A stretch of DNA of 64,000 nucleotides from the NCBI GenBank assembly GCA_022453515.1, contig JAJNNY010000069.1, forward strand, positions 62,001 through 126,000, given 5' to 3'. This DNA is from Astrocystis sublimbata (lineage: Eukaryota; Ascomycota; Sordariomycetes; Xylariales; Xylariaceae). Positions 61,206-64,000 of the stretch are shown in pieces. Made by a program: the position numbers and the translations under genes. The notes under the pieces were generated by a model that saw only the letters and a program-made list of their open reading frames with translations, was not told the origin of the DNA and made no database searches. Every line of letters begins with the position of its first letter. The first letter of the stretch is position 1.

Positions 61206-62451
61206 CGGGAGCCTACATACTGCGTGTAGGGGCCTCAGTCTGTGAATTATGTGCTCAGGGGACAGATAATCACGGGATGCCGAGAACGATTTTGGAAATT
61301 GTACTGCGCACTATCGACGCCATGCGCTAAGCTCTGATAAGCAAAAAACACACTCTCAGAGCCGTATTCTATCATCAGCAAGTTTACAACATAGGGGTAA
61401 TAAGTTTACTGATTGAAATAAAACGACATATGGGGCATTCAACGCAACACGAGCTTGCGCATTTGTATACATCTATGTATACATAAATGATCTTTAAGTT
61501 TGAAGCATTCAATTGATTAGAAGTGCTGCTTGTGCGAAATACATGTCGCTTTATATCGGTTGCTGCTTATCGACACCCTTGTCGGACTCGCGGGGCAGAC
61601 CGGGGCTTGCTTGTGGAGATGGCCGTGTTCTGAGAAATTGCCCCTTGCTATCTGGCGCGTCTTCCCAAACAGGCGAGACAGGCGCGATAAAATATATCAA
61701 CCTCATGCTTCCACGAAGGTAGTCTTGTGAATCTGCTGTAGCTGTGACTTGACATCGTGTTTTGGTCTGCTAGCTGGCCTCACCTCCCCACGATCTATCC
61801 CGACGTACTATGGCGCTATCATGGTCTCGCGAGAATGCTGCCGCATGGTACTTGTGAAATGATCATTAGGTGGGGGGTCCAGAAAAGGTCATTTGACAGC
61901 AATGATGTTGGCGATACTGGCGAAGAAGGTTCCTCACTGTAGCGACAAAGATGCCGCCATCTCGTCTGGGTCTAGCGACATGCAAAGCTCGTGCATGGTT
62001 CATCTTGCTACGCATGAACGCCACCTAACGGTGATAGTCAGTGGCCGTCCATGGCTCACAGGTCTGGCTTTTTTTCCCTCGTCTGACAACTTCACGCGTC
62101 GGAAGGCTTGCGAGTATGCGTTGTAGATGGATTGATCCTTCCGATCACAACGCAGGGTCCTGCAGGCTTGGGAATGTCAGCTCACCCAGTCTGACGAGGC
62201 CGAACATGCGACCTAGGCCTCAATGATTGCATACAACTTACGTTATGGGCATCGAGCATAATCACCATCTGGGGAGATGATGCGCTCTGGCAAGCGATTA
62301 GCTTACTTGCGAGTTGAGCTTCCGAATGTAAGGATCAAGTGGTCTGCCTCTTTTATGGCTCCAAGATCGCATGGAAAACCAAGCTGGTGAGATTTGGTCC
62401 ATGAATTGACTCAAACCTCTTTTCGACCAAATTCGCATAGCACACGTCACC
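61206..62451. other. Intergenic between P450 and trans-enoyl reductase
   Basis: 1.2 kb with no supportable gene; the short open frames show no family pattern. The 3' part is the promoter of the enoyl reductase. Confidence 0.55.
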
Positions 62452-63785
62452 ATGGCAGCTTACGATCCGGACCTCCCGTCATCTGCCTTACCGACAACGC
62501 AGACAATACTCGTGCAGGCGGCGGTGGCAACGAAAACACCAAGTGGTTCCGGTGGAAACGGCCCTCTAGCCCTCCACATCCGCCGCGATGGCGCCATTCC
62601 GCCCTTGCCGTCGCCGAATCACGTTCTCATCCGCGTCCTTGCCGTGGCCCTCAACCCGACCGATCACAAGATGCCGACACACTTCCCCATGCCTGGATCC
62701 ACCACCGGCTGCGACTTCTGCGGCATCGTGGTCGCCTCGTCGGCCGAGACAGGACTCGAGGTTGGGACCAGAGTCTGTGGCGCCGTGTATGCATACAACC
62801 CCGAGGAACCTCTTACAGGAGCATTTGCGCAATACGTAGTTGCTGATTCTCGCTTGCTCCTCCGCGTGCCGGTGCACTGGTCCGATCTACGCGCCGCTGC
62901 GCTTGGTGGAATTGGCTGGGGAACGGCTGGGCTCACGCTCTGGAGCGCCCTGGCTCTAGCCGGCCGGCCGAGCAATCCTACTGCCGCGCCCGAAACTCCT
63001 GTTTTGGTGTATGGTGGCGCGACGGCCACAGGTACCATGGCTTGTCAGATCTTAAAGTTGTGAGAAGATGATTGCCTCAAGCTAATTATGTGAGTCGCTG
63101 ATGTATTAATACGTCACGAAATAGATCCGGCTATCGACCTATCATCGCCGTGACATCGAAAGACTCAGCACCCTTGGCGAAAAGGTATGGAGCGACAGAC
63201 ACAGTGTCGTACACATCATCGACGTGCAAAGCTGCAATCGCCGATATTATGACAAACGCGTCGCCGAGGCCACTGTCCCTGCGCCATGTTCTCGATTGCA
63301 TCACCGACCCCGAGTCAGCTGCAGTATGTTTTGGCTCACTGTCGCGCGCTGGCGGCCGCTATGCCTGTCTTGAGGACTTCGACGAGACCTGGCGTACCCG
63401 GCGCACTGTGCGCACAGAAGTCGTCATGGCTTTCGAGCTTTGGGGCTCGCGGGTCATACTCGATGACAGTCTCGGTGACGAAGGTGGTAGTAGCACGGCT
63501 GATAATATTAGTACTCGAGAGACACATCAAGCAGAAGAGAATACTGGGGAACTGCGAGGGAAAAGTGCAGCAGCCAGCTACTCGAGACCTGCCAACCCAG
63601 AGAAGCTACAGGCTACTATCGCGTGGGCGCGCGAGATGCAGGATCTGATTGATAGGGATCTTATAGATAGCCATCCCGTGCAGGAGATTGAGGGCAAGTG
63701 GGATGGGATCGTCAAAGGGTTGCTGATGCTACAAAGGGGCGAAGTCAGGGGGTGCAAACTTGTTGTCAGAATCTCCGAGGCATGA
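62452..63785 (+). CDS. Trans-acting enoyl reductase (LovC/ApdC/TenC type)
   Basis: Two exons, 62452-63059 and 63125-63785, with a GTGAGA..TAG intron, encode 422 aa. It is a zinc-independent medium-chain reductase: N-terminal GroES-like fold (HVLIRVLAVALNPTDHK, GCDFCGIV), the GGIGWGTAGLTLW segment, the NADPH-binding region VYGGATATGTMACQILKLSGY, and the C-terminal HPVQEIEGKWDGI followed by LLMLQRGEV, characteristic of stand-alone enoyl reductases that serve PKSs lacking their own ER. It would reduce selected enoyl intermediates on the ACP of the neighbouring PKS-NRPS. It is longer than the usual 360-370 aa because of a roughly 35-residue Ser/Glu/Gly-rich insertion near residues 320-360 (about 63475-63590), which could be a loop or an unspliced intron (GTAGTA..CAG candidate). 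Otherwise intact. Confidence 0.9.
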
Positions 63786-63872
63786 ATATCTATGTACAAG
63801 TATATACGATGACTCGAATCATGGTTTCTAGGAGACATGATGATAATGATGGTGCTAAGTGTTGCTGACCTG

Positions 63873-63908
63873 TTTGGAGAATCGGATTGATTTGGAGAAT
63901 CGCATTGA
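63873..63908. repeat. 18-bp direct tandem repeat, two units
   Basis: TTTGGAGAATCGGATTGA (63873-63890) is followed directly by a copy with one change (63891-63908). It lies just downstream of the enoyl reductase stop. No function is evident. Confidence 0.7.
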
Positions 63909-64000
63909 CTGCGAATCAACGACCAGGTCAGATTGAGCTTCAACATAACATCTTGATGGAAAGTAACAATAAGATCACCTTCAATTGCTACGACTTGAAC

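Overview
The window is nuclear DNA of a filamentous ascomycete (Pezizomycotina). Genes carry short GT..AG introns of about 50-130 nt with CTAAC-like branch sites. The gene set includes a non-reducing polyketide synthase (NR-PKS), a PKS-NRPS hybrid and a Zn2Cys6 factor. Intergenic DNA carries repeated copies of the palindrome TACCTAGGTA. A sordariomycete is my best guess, but that is inference. No tRNA, rRNA, CRISPR array or intact transposon was recognised. I read splice sites by eye and checked that reading frames stay continuous across every junction given.

Region 1 (1-11.4 kb) is gene-poor. It holds a four-exon gene fusing a HAD phosphatase domain to a class II terpene cyclase domain with a DxDTT motif (drimane synthase type, 957-2612), a protein-kinase-like gene (2834-3901, minus) and a frameshifted hypothetical gene (6505-7117, minus). 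The rest is repeat-bearing DNA (78-bp tandem repeat, diverged dispersed repeats, microsatellites, an AT-rich island).

Region 2 (11.4-15 kb) is a housekeeping pair read divergently: mitochondrial succinyl-CoA ligase alpha subunit and the 26S proteasome ATPase Rpt2, whose first exon is only the ATG.

Region 3 (15.5-23.3 kb) holds a secreted GMC oxidoreductase, a short-chain dehydrogenase and an MFS carrier that lacks its first three membrane segments.

Region 4 (25-64 kb) is a large secondary-metabolism region: Zn2Cys6 regulator, NR-PKS (SAT-KS-AT-PT-ACP-CMeT-R), cytochrome P450, GMC oxidoreductase, a mitochondrial NADH kinase (probably a housekeeping insertion), a PKS-NRPS (KS-AT-DH-MT-KR-ACP-C-A-T-R, about 4,017 codons), a divergent second P450 and a stand-alone trans-enoyl reductase. 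The expected logic is two backbones. The NR-PKS would release a C-methylated aromatic aldehyde. The PKS-NRPS with the trans-enoyl reductase would release an aminoacyl-polyketide aldehyde. P450 and flavin enzymes would tailor the products.

The main surprise is decay. The PKS-NRPS has three in-frame stop codons, the GMC gene has one, the first P450 has a frameshift, the regulator has lost a zinc-ligand cysteine and the MFS gene has an internal in-frame deletion. The NR-PKS and the trans-enoyl reductase look intact. Either this cluster is dying in this strain while the NR-PKS arm survives, or the assembly has clustered errors.
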